Notes under the pieces: generated by a model | Database searches by the model: none | The model's input: the letters and a program-made list of their open reading frames with translations, nothing else | What the model was told of the DNA's origin: nothing | In this document: positions 1-10,732 of the stretch, piece by piece | Numbering within the stretch: the first letter of the stretch is position 1 | Layout of the letters: every line of letters begins with the position of its first letter | Program-made: the position numbers and the translations under genes | Assembly (NCBI RefSeq): GCF_949628265.1 | Contig: NC_088787.1 | Coordinates: forward strand, 1,292,501-1,356,500 | Direction: 5' to 3' | DNA length: 64,000 nucleotides | Origin: Cloeon dipterum | Lineage: Eukaryota; Arthropoda; Insecta; Ephemeroptera; Baetidae

Positions 1-872
1 GCCGCTAGGATGTGCACACCCGCGACTCGCGAAAGCTGCTTCTCCTTGTGGGGTGCGTGCGGAGCGGCTGCCTGGCGATGCACCTCTCGCGAGTCACATG
101 CACGCAGAAAGTGAGGCACCGCGGCTTCGCTCTCCTCACTATCAGCAATGTGTCAATATGAGGAGAAGAAAGAGCAGCCGCCGCGCACGAAAGTCTAAGA
201 ACCGCTTGGTTAATCTTATCTTATCTGTCACCAGATGGTGAGCATCATTTTACCTTTCAGCTGTTTCTATGCCGAACATTTCGCATTACGGTTTCACGCA
301 CATAAAAAAAGATCCGGTAATTTAGTTGCAATTATCGCCAACAGCTTGATTGTAAAGAATAAAGTTTTAATGTTCCAATTGTAGTGTGTCTCCCCTCGTT
401 CTTAAAAAACAAACGCATGTTTATCATGATCTTTTTGCTCGTTAGTTCAAGCAAACTCTTGTCCCTCTCGAGATTTTTCAGCCTAGTCTTGGTCAAATGT
501 AGTTTCATCTTGTCATCCATGGTGGAAAATGTTCTTATGACTTTGATGAATAACAAACTGACAAAAACATTGCCATCATTGTAAAAATATTATTCTCTTT
601 TTAAGGACCATGTAATTCTTTTTGTTATGCTTCTAACGTCTAAAAGACAATTCAAAGAGCAGATATCACGATTCGATATTTATGTTTCAAATTGTTATAT
701 TTTTTTAGCAAAGATAGGATTCCAGGGTTTCACATTGAAATAAAAAGGTGTTGTTATTGTTACATAGTTTAATCAGTCTTATCTAAAAATTGCATGACTA
801 AAACATGACGATCACAAAAGCAAAAAGCACTCTGTGATCAGGCAGAAATTCATTTTGTTATAAATATTATTA
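1..872. other. Left flank without a recognised gene
   Basis: The first 240 bases are CpG- and GC-richer than the rest and the remainder is AT-rich. I found no open frame with family resemblance and no repeat shared with the rest of the window. It is the 3' flank of the zinc-finger gene that ends at 873. Confidence 0.4.
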
Positions 873-2296
873 TTAAAGTTTCCAAATATGTTCATAAACG
901 ATATGGTTGAAAATGGTTTGAAAATCGGTGAAGGTTCTGAAGCATAAGTCGAAGACGCAAACCGCGAGATTGCTGTGATGACGGATGACATGTCCTGCGA
1001 AATCTAGCTCCTGTGACACTTTGCCTTTGGCGAGACAAACTTTGCAAATCTCTTTGCAAGTTGCACTGTGAGCATCCATCTCTTCCAGTTTGAAGAATTT
1101 CTTGCAATTCCGTGGACATTGCACAACAAAACCAAACTTGTGAATGAATTCTAAATGCACAGAAAGTATTTCTCCGGGAATTTCTCTTTGGCATTCGCTG
1201 CACTGGACCGTATATTTCACGAATCCGACGAACTCGTCAGCATGAAGCCCTAGAGGCATCTGCATTATACATTGACAAATTCCATGCTAAAGAATTCACA
1301 TACCTTCGAACGACTCCATGAATTGTTCACTCGCTTTGATGAATTTCAAAACTCCCCTGCTGTATATCCTAGAAAAATTAATGGTGAAAAGGGTTATAGT
1401 GGCTTTATTTTTAAGAATTTTATATTTACTCTGTTCTCTGGAGGCAATAATGACAAACGTCGGCCGTTTCTTGTTTGCGGTAAATCTTGTTCCATGGGAC
1501 TATCCCAAGTTCCCAATAACACCAGGAACATTGTGGCACATTGTAATAATTATACATGAGACTCATTTCTCGGTCTCGATCCCATGAAGTAGTTTCAGAA
1601 AGCTTAAAATATTGTTGAGGCAGCGGGAAAACAGGTCTGGGAGGAAGCTGGAATCTCATGCGTGGAATTTGTACAAATGAGGGCCGGGGAACTGAAAAAT
1701 TCCGGTCTTTGAATTACAAAAGAAAATGTTTCTATACACGATAAACCTTACCTGGAAAATAATGGAGAAACATTACAGGCATTCCAGGAATTCCCGGGGG
1801 AGCTGAAAAATGCCGATCTTTAAATTAAAAAAAAAAAACGTTTCTATATGCAATAAACGTTACCTGGTAAATAATGGCGCAACATGGCAGGTCTACATCC
1901 GATCGGCATTCCAGGAATTGTCGGGGGAGCTGAAAAATGTGGTTTATTAAAAGATGAACCAAAATGTGTGGCGAAATTTACCTATATTATACCCTTGGAA
2001 ATAAGGATTTTGAGCTTCATTGCCACTGGTAGACGGCAGAGCTGAAAATTAGAATTCCTTATTATTCCAACCTTATTTCTAAATAAAAACTCAATTATTT
2101 ACCTCGAGCTTCCTCAACAGGCTGGCGTGGTGGTTGTTGCGGAGCATTCCTGATAATAAATAAATTGTTAAGTTGAAATCAGGAAATTAACTAAAAATGT
2201 TTACCTAAATATTAACTTATTGCAAGTTGGGCAAACTAACGCGTTCTCCGGAAGATTTGAGAAAACTCCGTGGTCACAAGTGCAAAAGCTTTTCAT
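873..2296 (-). CDS. Cys/His-rich protein with TRAF-like zinc fingers (8 exons, 339 aa)
   Basis: Exons 2296-2205, 2149-2103, 2041-1982, 1929-1864, 1802-1752, 1691-1430, 1368-1304 and 1249-873 join in phase to 339 codons plus stop. Order of parts: an N-terminal knuckle with CTC and CPTC pairs (residues 5-25); four small exons of proline/glycine-rich sequence, two of which share the PPxIPGMP motif and look like duplicates; a tyrosine-rich central block with a CSWC...CHYC zinc knuckle; a short helical exon; and a C-terminal half spaced like TRAF-type fingers (CSEC, H...H, CPRNC, H...C, CKVC, then C...C...H...H). It ends in IWKL. Such fingers usually bind zinc and mediate protein contacts, but the ligand is unknown. 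The two downstream minus-strand genes share the C-terminal half. The start is the first Met of the exon with the N-terminal knuckle and could be wrong if a further 5' exon exists. Confidence 0.7.
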
Positions 2297-2790
2297 TTTT
2301 GGAATTTTATAAGAGAAAGTCGATCGGACTCTGCCTGCGAAGAACTCTGCTTGCGCGTCAAACAGCAACTGGCGTTTGTGCCTTCTGCTTCCTGCGCTGG
2401 AGGGTGATAGTGGGAAATTTCCCCTCCACCTTTGCTAGGCTGCTTACGTGTATGGGAGAGGGAATTGAGGGAGGGAAACTATATTTTTTGCGTCTGGCTG
2501 TGTAAATAGCGGAACTAACCTTTAGTGGCGCTCTGATCACTTCCAGAGCCAATCAGATTTGTTTTTTTGTTAACATGTTTTTAGCTTGACCTTGAAACAC
2601 TGTACAACGCTATCCTTATGCCCAGCGTTGCCATTTTCTTTGAAGTTCAAGCCTTCATGATCCGCCTCCATGGCAACTTCTTTGTCGACGGTGAAAATGT
2701 TAACTCTCTCATAAAAATTGTTGCAATTTACACGGGATTTGCTACAGAATTAATAAAAATACGATCAAGGGATTTTACAAAAATTATTTA
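2297..2790. other. Intergenic, probable promoter of the 339-aa zinc-finger gene
   Basis: A TATAAAA word at 2303-2309 on the minus strand lies too close to the ATG at 2296 to be its TATA box unless translation starts elsewhere. A GGCAGAG(T/C)C stretch upstream of it recurs upstream of the next gene (around 4050-4065). No other coding signal was seen. Confidence 0.35.
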
Positions 2791-3912
2791 TCAGTTCGAC
2801 GCGGATACAAATTTCCAAATGTGGTCGGATTCTTCCAAATGGTTGAGCAGCAAACCGACATCCCTTAAAAATACTGACAAGCAGCCTCTACCTCTACAAA
2901 TGAACACATCTTGAATGATGCCTTTTCCTTTTAAGTCCCTTGCTTTAAACATTTTTCCGGCGAAGGGGCCGTCTATATGTGTGGACGTTACGGAAAAGTT
3001 ATTTGAAATCATTGTGGGCCTGCAACTCAATTGATGGGCAGGCAGTTTGGCGGTCCGGAAGATCTTCTCGCAACCATGAGGGCATTCAGTATACCAAACG
3101 TCCCCACGTTTGTGGTGGTGCTCCACAGCGTGCTGCTCCATTGTCTCGTGGAGGGACACGGGCTTCTGGCATCTATTGCACCTCAATCTTTTGCAAAAAT
3201 ATCCTAGGACTCCGTCAGGCGGGGTGATATTGTCTAGCTCTGAAATAACAGCTTATTTCACCGTCAATTCTTTTCACAATAAATGTATGTACCGTAAATA
3301 AGCTCAAAGTATTGAATAAATTTGTTTAATTGTGCAGAATCTTTCCATTCGTAGCATCCTATCTTTATAGCTATGTTCTGTTTGGTGAGTCTGTAGAAAA
3401 GTAGTTGGAGGTTCAATTTTATTTTATTTGGGAAAATACGTACTTGGTAAAATCAGCGCAGACTTGGCAGATCAAAATATTGCCTTCATCCCTTTTATTG
3501 TACACCAAGGTCGCGTCGGCTGCTGGAAATAGCAAGTGGCAAAACCCACACGTCGTGACGTCAACCAAGAACGGTTCTAAATATGTTAATTTAAATTATA
3601 TATATATTTCAGTTATTTTTAAAACATACGTTCATTAGGTGCTGGACCAAATTCTCTGGCTTGTTCAGGGTCAGAGAGATCAACAAGTATGGCTTGAGAT
3701 CCTGAAATTTAATCGGAAAATTCACTTAATTAATAGATTTGTTATTTGCTGATCTAAAAAGACCTGATTGTCAGGTTCCCAATAAGATGACCAGGATAGG
3801 AGGGAAAATAAGATACCAATTCATTTCCACACAAAACGTGCTTAACTTTAACTGTTTTTAAGAGTCAAAATAACTTTAAAAGGGATCACATACCTTCTCC
3901 TATAAAATTCAT
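2791..3912 (-). CDS. Cys/His-rich protein with TRAF-like zinc fingers (5 exons, 244 aa)
   Basis: Exons 3912-3894, 3701-3630, 3576-3444, 3390-3293 and 3203-2791 join in phase to 244 codons plus stop. Parts: a short acidic N-terminus (residues about 1-30); a zinc knuckle with CGFC and CQVC pairs; a helical stretch matching the penultimate exon of the neighbouring 339-aa gene; then the TRAF-like half with CNRC, H...H, CPHGC and H...C spacing, ending in a C...C...H...H finger and IWKF. Between the two finger groups this copy has a basic insert of about 40 residues missing from its neighbour. It lacks the proline-rich small exons. Function is not known; zinc-dependent protein binding is inferred from cysteine spacing. 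The 19-base first coding exon is the least certain part. Confidence 0.65.
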
Positions 3913-4518
3913 GATTCAGCGAAGATCTCCTCCACAGAGCAATAAAGGAATAAAAATTTCTTTAATCAAAGCCCAGTGTTAGTTTTCGTAATTCTTTGGT
4001 ACAATCGAAGCAGCTTAATCTTCGCTCTTTTTGCAGTAAGATCAAAGAAAAGCTGGATAGGCTCTGCCTCTGCACCTTATACTGTTTACAATCGCACAGC
4101 TGTTTCCCTTCCCTGCTCTCCTGCCACCTTTAGGAGAGTTGAGGAAGGTCGGACGGACAGGTAAGCGGATGAGAACAGCTACTGCCCAAATCGGTTAAAT
4201 ATCGATCCATTTCATTATATCGATTTCACCAGTTGCAAAAGCTGCCAAAAGAAGGCGCCAAGCATACAAATACATATTTAAAATCTTCAATAAAAAATCA
4301 ATTTCAAGAAGAATATTCTAGTTGAAACTGAAATTCAGGGTGCTTCGATTGAAAATCATTATCGGTTTTCATAGTTACACTATATAAGGTTTAAAATTTG
4401 TTTCATGCACGGGATAAATTCTAGTCATTCTTAAAATCATTCCAAATTTTGTTTTAAACCCAAAAATACATTAAAAAGTACGACAAAAAATTCATATATT
4501 TCCGCAGAGGTTTTTTTC
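3913..4518. other. Intergenic, upstream of the 244-aa zinc-finger gene
   Basis: Holds the presumed promoter and 5' leader of the gene that starts at 3912. The rest, to 4518, is AT-rich with no supported open frame. Confidence 0.35.
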
Positions 4519-4879
4519 TCAAGGTTTCCAGACATGTTTTTGCATCAAGTGATCGAACATTTGTTTCGGATCGATGAAACACCTGTTGCAACCGATGATG
4601 GCACAAACCGCGAACTGCCGGTGATTCGACACGACACGTGCTCAACGAATCTTTTCTGCGGCGCCGTGGCGACGTCGCCATTGGCCACGCAGATGACGCA
4701 CGTGACCACGCAGTTTTCGTAGTGCGCTGACATCCGATCGGCTCTGAACAAGTCCTCGCCATTCTGGACACACTTGTTAAAGGGGATTCCTTTATGGACG
4801 TTCCTTAAGTGTTTCTCCACGTCCAATCTCGGGATTTCTTTCCGGCAATTCTCGCATTTCACCATGTCGTTCAGACATC
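4519..4879 (-). pseudogene. Third TRAF-like zinc-finger gene, 5' incomplete and frameshifted
   Basis: The last exon of the same family, from an acceptor before 4879 to a stop at 4519. It keeps the CENC, H...H, CVQN and H...C fingers and CVIC, then after a frame change C...C...H...H and a VWKP end that parallels IWKL/IWKF of its neighbours. The change is caused by a perfect 5-bp tandem duplication (GTGTC GTGTC on the minus strand, about 4628-4637): 361 bases are 5 too many for the phase seen in both intact paralogues. I could not find the N-terminal exons in 4880-5600; only a short open stretch near 4890-4930 resembles the helical exon. Most likely a pseudogene; a sequence error or recent allele is possible because the remainder is well preserved. 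Confidence 0.65.
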
Positions 4880-5613
4880 CTACAAGTTAAAAACTCCTTA
4901 ACATCGTCTTTGACTAAGTTTCTGAGCAGTTTCTGCAGTGCAGTGCCAAAAAACGTAATTAAGAGACCCTTAGGGATGTTGAATCAGGAGTTGTACATCA
5001 TCTACTGATTTTATCCATTATTGGTTCATTATTATTTTAAAAAAACGCTATGCAACCGGCCGTACATTAGTGCAACGCAGGTTGTGTTATTTCTTGATCG
5101 CGCAGGACTTTGAAAAGTGTGAAATGATTACATGCAACCGGCGTGACTTTTTTTCTGCGCAGGTTGCATACATCTGCTCTGTGAGTTCATTCGTTTTTCT
5201 GAAGGCTTTCTAACAGATCACGTCTTCGCTTTCCCAACCCTACCAGCAATGGAAATAATTTATAACCAATTTATTTTAAAAATTAATGTTTTTTGTGTTT
5301 AAGGGATTCAAATAAAACACGGGGATGGTTTTTTTAGAGGTGGAATGTCTTTGTATATTTATTTTTTATGCATAAATTACAGAGTGATTAAAGGCTATAT
5401 TGATTACATTAATTTTCACCTAAAATACGTCAAGGAATGTTTTATGCAAAACATACAACTTCAAATAACGGTGTAATCCAATAATTTCCCTGGCTATAAC
5501 CATAAAAATTATAAAATCATTATTTGCAGGCCAAAACTAAAAGTATATTTTTACAATTAGCTAATAAAAAAGCGCAGAGTTTATGTAAGAGTATAAATAA
5601 AATGGGATATTTC
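4880..5613. repeat. 3' flank of yellow gene A with GCAACCGG/GGTTGC motifs
   Basis: AT-rich flank holding two copies of a motif pair, GCAACCGG followed 20-30 bases later by GCAGGTTG(C) (about 5050-5085 and 5135-5170). The same pair occurs downstream of the short-tail yellow loci at about 16115, 45478 and 50572. No gene recognised. Confidence 0.45.
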
Positions 5614-7588
5614 TCAGAACCTTGGTCGAGTGGGCGGGGCCGTTACGACGCCGTATAAATCATTTTCAATTTCCTCGTGCACAATTTCCGGCGAGACAGG
5701 ATTCGGGAGAACGGGCATTTCCGTTTCCTCGGCGCCTGCGTCGCGCTGCTCGTTGGAATTTAGCAAATTTCTCTTTCTCAGGTAGAGCCAGAGGTTGATA
5801 ATGCAGCTCAAGACCAGGAAGAAGGCGAGCGAGCCGACCAAAGCAGAGTTAGTAGACTCGTCTGCTGACTTTTTTGCAGGGAAATTTCCACCTTTAATAC
5901 AGAATTAAATTTCACATTATCTTCATGGTTAAAAAATTCCGGAAATAGCTATTTTATCAGAGAAATTTACCTGTCTTTTGAAAATTCGTATCGATTGCAG
6001 CCTTTAGAAGCCTGTACCTGTACTTGTTCTCTGCATATCTAAATAAAGTAGTTATCCATAACGTTCCCGACAAGTCCAAGGCAAAACTATAAATCAGTGC
6101 TCCAACCTAAAAAGTGTAACGGACTCTTTATTTTAGCAAAGACCAAGAAATTTTATAATTGAACAAATGAAATAGTACACATTAAAATCATGAAAATGTT
6201 GACGAATAATAAAATATCAATGGGCTATTAGAATTAAAAATTAAATATTTAAATTGGGTAAATTACCTCATGAAAACGCTGCTCCTGAAAAGACTGGGAA
6301 TTGTTCCAAGAAAGTATGTAGTGTTCCCACAAGAATGCGGCAAACATGGTTCCGTGGTTGTCCATCAGCATTCTATGTGGTTTAATTGCAGTCCATTTTC
6401 CAATTATTTTCGGCATTGCACTTAGAGTTCCACTGCGAAGTGCGTCAACGGGAATTGAATACAGTTCAGTGGAGTTGTATTCGCCAAGGAAGAGCTGTCT
6501 CGGTTCCTGATCCTTAGGGGAAAGGGCAAAGGAGTAAACCTTTACTCCTGGCGTGTCCACCACCCAAGATTGGTTTCTTTCCAAACTAAACACGACAATG
6601 TTTTGTACATTCCACCGCGAGATGTAGGCGAAGGTTCCACGTGGCGTTTCGTCGATGGCCAAGTCGTACATCCAGCCGTTAAAAGAAAACCGATGGATCA
6701 GCTTGGTGTCATTATTTTTGCTCAAGTCAGTGGTCCATATTTTTGCTTTGCAGTCGGAGCTACCGCTGTCGAGCACCCACAGCCTTCCAACAGCATCTAC
6801 TTGCATCCCTTTTGCGACTTCAATTTTGTTGCAGTCTCCCTTTCCCTGCAAAAAGCATATTGTTGCGTTTTTGAACAAATTTTCATCGAAATTTCACATT
6901 ATTGCTGTATCAAACTTAAGAGGGCGAAAAACTGAAATTTCAAAATATAACTCGTTGCAGTTTTTCATAAATAAGAGGGGACTTTTGAGAAGGTGAAAAC
7001 CGTCTACTGTAATATATTTCTATTTTATTCAGGTTAATATTTTTCTCAAGAGCCACATACGTGATTAACTTCCATATATATCCTTGGAAGGATATAAGAA
7101 AGAATTTTTAGTAGTCAATACCATGTGAAATGCAGACAATTTAAACACTTTATTAAATATGGCTGCAAATTTCAATTGATTTCATATACATATAGAAGAA
7201 ACAATTATCGACTCAAAGAGCCTGTTTTTGCCTATAGCTATATGTTTTGATTATTAATTCAGACACTTACATGAAAGTCCCACGAGGGGAATGGAGTGAG
7301 CTTCGGACTTTCAGAGGATGTGCTGCTCGTTGGCAAAGTCACCAGAGTCACCGGAATGTCATTAAATTTATTTAGGCTGAGGAAGATCCTTGAACCGAAG
7401 ACGGCCATGAAATGAGGTATAATATTCTCTGGTTTGAAAGTTCCATCGTTCATGGCCTGCGTCCTGCTCGCCTCTGACGGCCACTCGTAGTCCAATCCAT
7501 TGGGCCACTCGAAGACCTGAGTGAAGTTGGCAGCAGTGGCCAGGGATGTAAGGCCGAGCAAAACGATGACAGTGAAGAAATTATTCAT
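5614..7588 (-). CDS. Yellow/MRJP-family protein A, membrane-anchored, short tyrosine tail (436 aa)
   Basis: Exons 7588-7271, 6845-6267, 6106-5971 and 5891-5614 join in phase to 436 codons plus stop. Residues 1-19 are a signal peptide; about 20-340 form the Yellow/MRJP domain (a six-bladed beta-propeller in known members), with RLWVLDSGSSDC, ETPRGTFAYIS, the ALSP turn and PHRMLMDNHGTM as landmarks. Unlike classical secreted Yellow proteins, a phase-1 intron then adds residues 345-436: a short stalk, a hydrophobic span (about 361-382) stopped by RKR, and an acidic tail with EEIENDLYGVV (Tyr424) and a TRPR end. Predicted type I plasma-membrane protein. Known family roles (melanin enzymes, amine binding, nutrition) do not predict the ligand. 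A short noncoding 5' piece is spliced at 7606/7607. It is divergently paired with PREP1. Confidence 0.88.
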
Positions 7589-10031
7589 GACCTGAACGAT
7601 TCCGATCTGAAAAAGTGAGAAAATGTTTATTGAAACGCTCTTATTTGTGAGAAAGCTGCGGAAGATACAGAAAAAATCGACAAGTTATAGAGAAACACAT
7701 TTTTATCCTATACGAGCGTAAAACCATTTGTCTATGTATTACGAATCAATGCAATATTTGTTACAATTAGTTGGAAAAAATGCTTCCAGAAATACGAACC
7801 TTTTCGCTAAACTAAGGCAAAACTACAGCTATGTTGCAGATAGTAGAGTGGCTTATAAAAGCGACGAGCTCGCCTTTTATAGCAGCCTACACGGAACTTT
7901 TTCACCTAGCTCTGTCATCGATTTTGATAAAGGCATTACGCAACAGACCAATTGGGAGTCTGAATAAGCTCCTTCCTGCGCTCCAAATAAGGAAATCTGA
8001 GCAACACAAGCTGGAAATATCACACTTTTTGCTTCAAAGCTTATAAAATGAACTTTATGTCAACGCTTTCACGGTGGCACTTGAAAATCATTATAAAAGC
8101 TTTTTCAATGCTCGGAAAAACGCACTTTTAATCCAAATTTGAGATCTATTTTTTCAGAAAATAATATTTCTCCTAACAAAATTGCGCTGAATCACATGTA
8201 ACAAATTAAAAAACAAGTCTTCTATTTTCAAACATTGTATGCTTTGCGTCAGAGGTCGATAAGAAGTAACTAAAAATAGAAGCCTGCTTTAACCACAGAA
8301 ACATGCGTCAAAATCAGGCCTGAATCTCGGTCGCAAATAACTCAAACCAGGAAGAATTCTCACCACAAATCGATCTACAAGCAGCTTGACCGATCAAAGC
8401 TTTATCGGTTTAGTCGGATTATAATTTTTATAAAAAATTTTAACCCTGAATTTCTATTAGGTCACAGAGTTTTTGCAAGACCTTGGGCCAAATCGTATTT
8501 CCAATTTTCGCCCCCAAAACAAAGAGTAACTTGATTGAAACGCAAAAAATTATTCCAAAAGTCATTGGAAAGACGCGACAACCAATATTTAAGCTGTCCA
8601 TCACTTAATTAACTATCTTTTGCAGCCATATAGTATAAGATCACTTCCATTATTGCGTTGACACTCCGCGGAGAGTGCTTCAAAAACGTGGGCCAACTTT
8701 TAGTTCTACCCCATCCATGAGTCAGTCGCATTTTCAAGCAGGATGCATTTTTGCGTCAGAGTTTTGCTAAGATTCCTAACCACAGAAACAGGCCTGCACC
8801 AATAGGGTGCAACCTATGAAAAGCCAAACCAAAAAGGGATTTTCTCAAATGGGGCAAATTATATGGAGACAGAGGAAGCCTGGAAACCTTATATATCTGT
8901 TGTCTGTGGGCCTAAAATTACTTTAGCATATGAGTTTAACATTTATTTTCAAGCTGCTTAGCCACTGCTCTAGATTGCGTTTAATTTTCAAGTAGGAAAT
9001 TTATTTGCGTCAATCTCGGGAATGATAAGAGTGGCTGCTATCAAACGTCGGCCTAACCGCGCAAACAGGCCTCCGCACCTCGCTTGCTGTACACACGTAC
9101 AAGGAAAAATTGCAGCCGCAATCCAAGCAGCATAGTTCTGACTGGTTTAAATATTTTTCTAACCAAAATATCACTATGGCTAACAGTTTTTGTAGCTAAA
9201 TTTTCGATAAATACACCAGGCCAGGGCTAAATAAAATGCAAAAATGATGGATATACTGCATAATATGGTCGAAAGAGGCCTAAAAAATGTGAAATATGCA
9301 ATACGTTTTGATAAGTTTGATTTTCAGTAGTTTTTACACAGAGCCGCCAGCGAAAACTCACTTAACAGGGGGGAGGGGCGTGCATCTGCGCAGTACATAC
9401 ACTTGGCGAGTGTAAAACGATATTCTTAATCTATGGATAAGCGGAAAAATAATCGCTTTAATATATATTCCGAGCGCCACCTTGTGCGCTTCATGCATTT
9501 TAATTCATTCCCACTGCTCTTTGCAGTTCAATGTCGAGTGTCTGGCCAACTTCCCTCTCTCTCCGTGACGTCACAAAAAGAGTTACCAGCGCCGTGGTTA
9601 AGGCAAATTCTGAACCAACGTTGGCATTGGCTTTGCAATCTCCGCCTCCTCTATTCCGATCATTTCCCCTCCTGCGATTTGCCATTCAAAGTCACATGCC
9701 TGCCACTCTAAAACCATGCTTTCCTGGTCATGTCCAAGGTTAGCTACCAGCGCCGCGTCTGAGGCCCCTGCTGTACTAACGTAAGCCTGTGGGCCCCTTC
9801 TCTTAGCTTCGACTCTGCAAGGTCCGCGTCTATTCTATTTCATCCCCACATTCAATTACACCGTTAATCACCCGTTTTGATTATTTTTACAAAATAACAC
9901 GCCACTTCTTTCTCAGCAAGTTTTTTTAACCGTTTTACCGTCAGTGGATTTTAAATAATAAAAAGTAATTTTGATACGCAGACCGGATGTCTGATTTGCG
10001 TCAACAGAGAGGTTCGATAAGAAACCAGAGT
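7589..10031. repeat. Divergent intergenic region between yellow A and PREP1, repeat-rich
   Basis: From about 7600 to 9990 this stretch is nearly collinear with 29930-32310, the same interval of the third unit. It holds the yellow A leader and promoter (7600-7900) and then dispersed repeats: four copies of the TTTGCGTCA repeat (about 8245, 8751, 9001, 9996) and one CRE-bearing module (TGACGTCA at 9566-9573). No further coding exon was recognised. Confidence 0.6.
7875..7881 (-). promoter_or_regulatory. TATA box of yellow gene A
   Basis: Minus-strand TATAAAA followed by GGCGAGCTCG. The same GGCGAGCT context with a TATA-like word sits upstream of yellow B (30189-30195, TATTAAA), C (48226-48231, TATATA) and D (about 53033-53040, TTTTAAA). 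A noncoding first exon follows and is spliced to 7606. Confidence 0.6.
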
Positions 10032-10093
10032 TAAGGAGAGTAAAGGTAGGAGATGCGAATAAACAGCCAGAGTCACCACCTTTACTCTCCTTA
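10032..10093. mobile_element. Small inverted-repeat insertion in the PREP1 promoter
   Basis: Two perfect 16-base arms, TAAGGAGAGTAAAGGT (10032-10047) and its reverse complement (10078-10093), enclose 30 bases. A longer copy lies at the same place in PREP3 (33274-33360), while PREP2 has an uninterrupted site. On the left, this copy abuts sequence that in PREP3 lies about 930 bases further upstream, so flanking DNA was lost here. Confidence 0.6.
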
Positions 10094-10100
10094 CTGCAGC

Positions 10101-10189
10101 TCAGTGTCAGTCAAAGCGTCTAGCAGTGCACACGTCAGTTCTTTGCTATTCTCACCACATTTTCTCGCAGTTTGCAGCATCAGTTCTCC
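10101..10189 (+). promoter_or_regulatory. Initiator region and noncoding first exon of PREP1
   Basis: TCAGTGTCAGTC resembles the arthropod initiator (TCAGT) and no TATA box precedes it. The exon ends at a GTAAGTC donor (10190) and is spliced to about 10703, just before the ATG. Counterparts end at 18927 (PREP2) and 33456 (PREP3). Confidence 0.55.
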
Positions 10190-10732
10190 GTAAGTCTCCA
10201 AATAAATCTCATTTTAAAAAGCTATTGTAGTGAAATCCAATCAAAAAGTCAGTAAGTAGTATCTCAACCCCCTTTCCACCCCATTAAATCCTCGTTTTAT
10301 TAATCCGAATTGCTTGTATAAAAAGTAGACCTTTCTTACACTCACGCTTTAATTGCGGCATAAATAGTAATCATTCTCTGCGATCTCAACATTCACAACG
10401 CAGCAATAAAAATTTTAATTATTTCTCAAATATTTGGATTTTCTTCCTTTCTTCCTTGCGTGTCTTGTGTACCTGTCAGTTCATTTTTATCTCCCCCGTC
10501 GGCTCCGCTGCTTGATTTGCGAGCGTGTCAGGCACGGACTGGACAAACCAATAAAAAACAGGCACGGACTGGCCAGTTTACATTCTATCGTCAATATGTG
10601 CTTTTTTAATTCCCATTAAAAATATTGGTTTCGTTTAATTAAACAGTTTATTTGAATCATTTTTATTCAAAATTTCTTGACACCCCTTTTTCCCCGCAGC
10701 AGGTGGACAACGTGTAGGATCGTGTTGCGAGT

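Noticed and set aside
53..241. Basic frame at the left edge
   Set aside because: Arginine-rich and low in complexity, with no homologue recognised and no splice or promoter support.
2303..2309. TATAAAA as the TATA box of the 339-aa zinc-finger gene
   Set aside because: It lies only 7 bases upstream of the proposed start codon, too close for a transcription start between them.
8400..10000. TTTGCGTCA repeats considered as tRNA genes or tRNA-derived SINEs
   Set aside because: No B box of the GGTTCGANTCC type and no cloverleaf potential visible.
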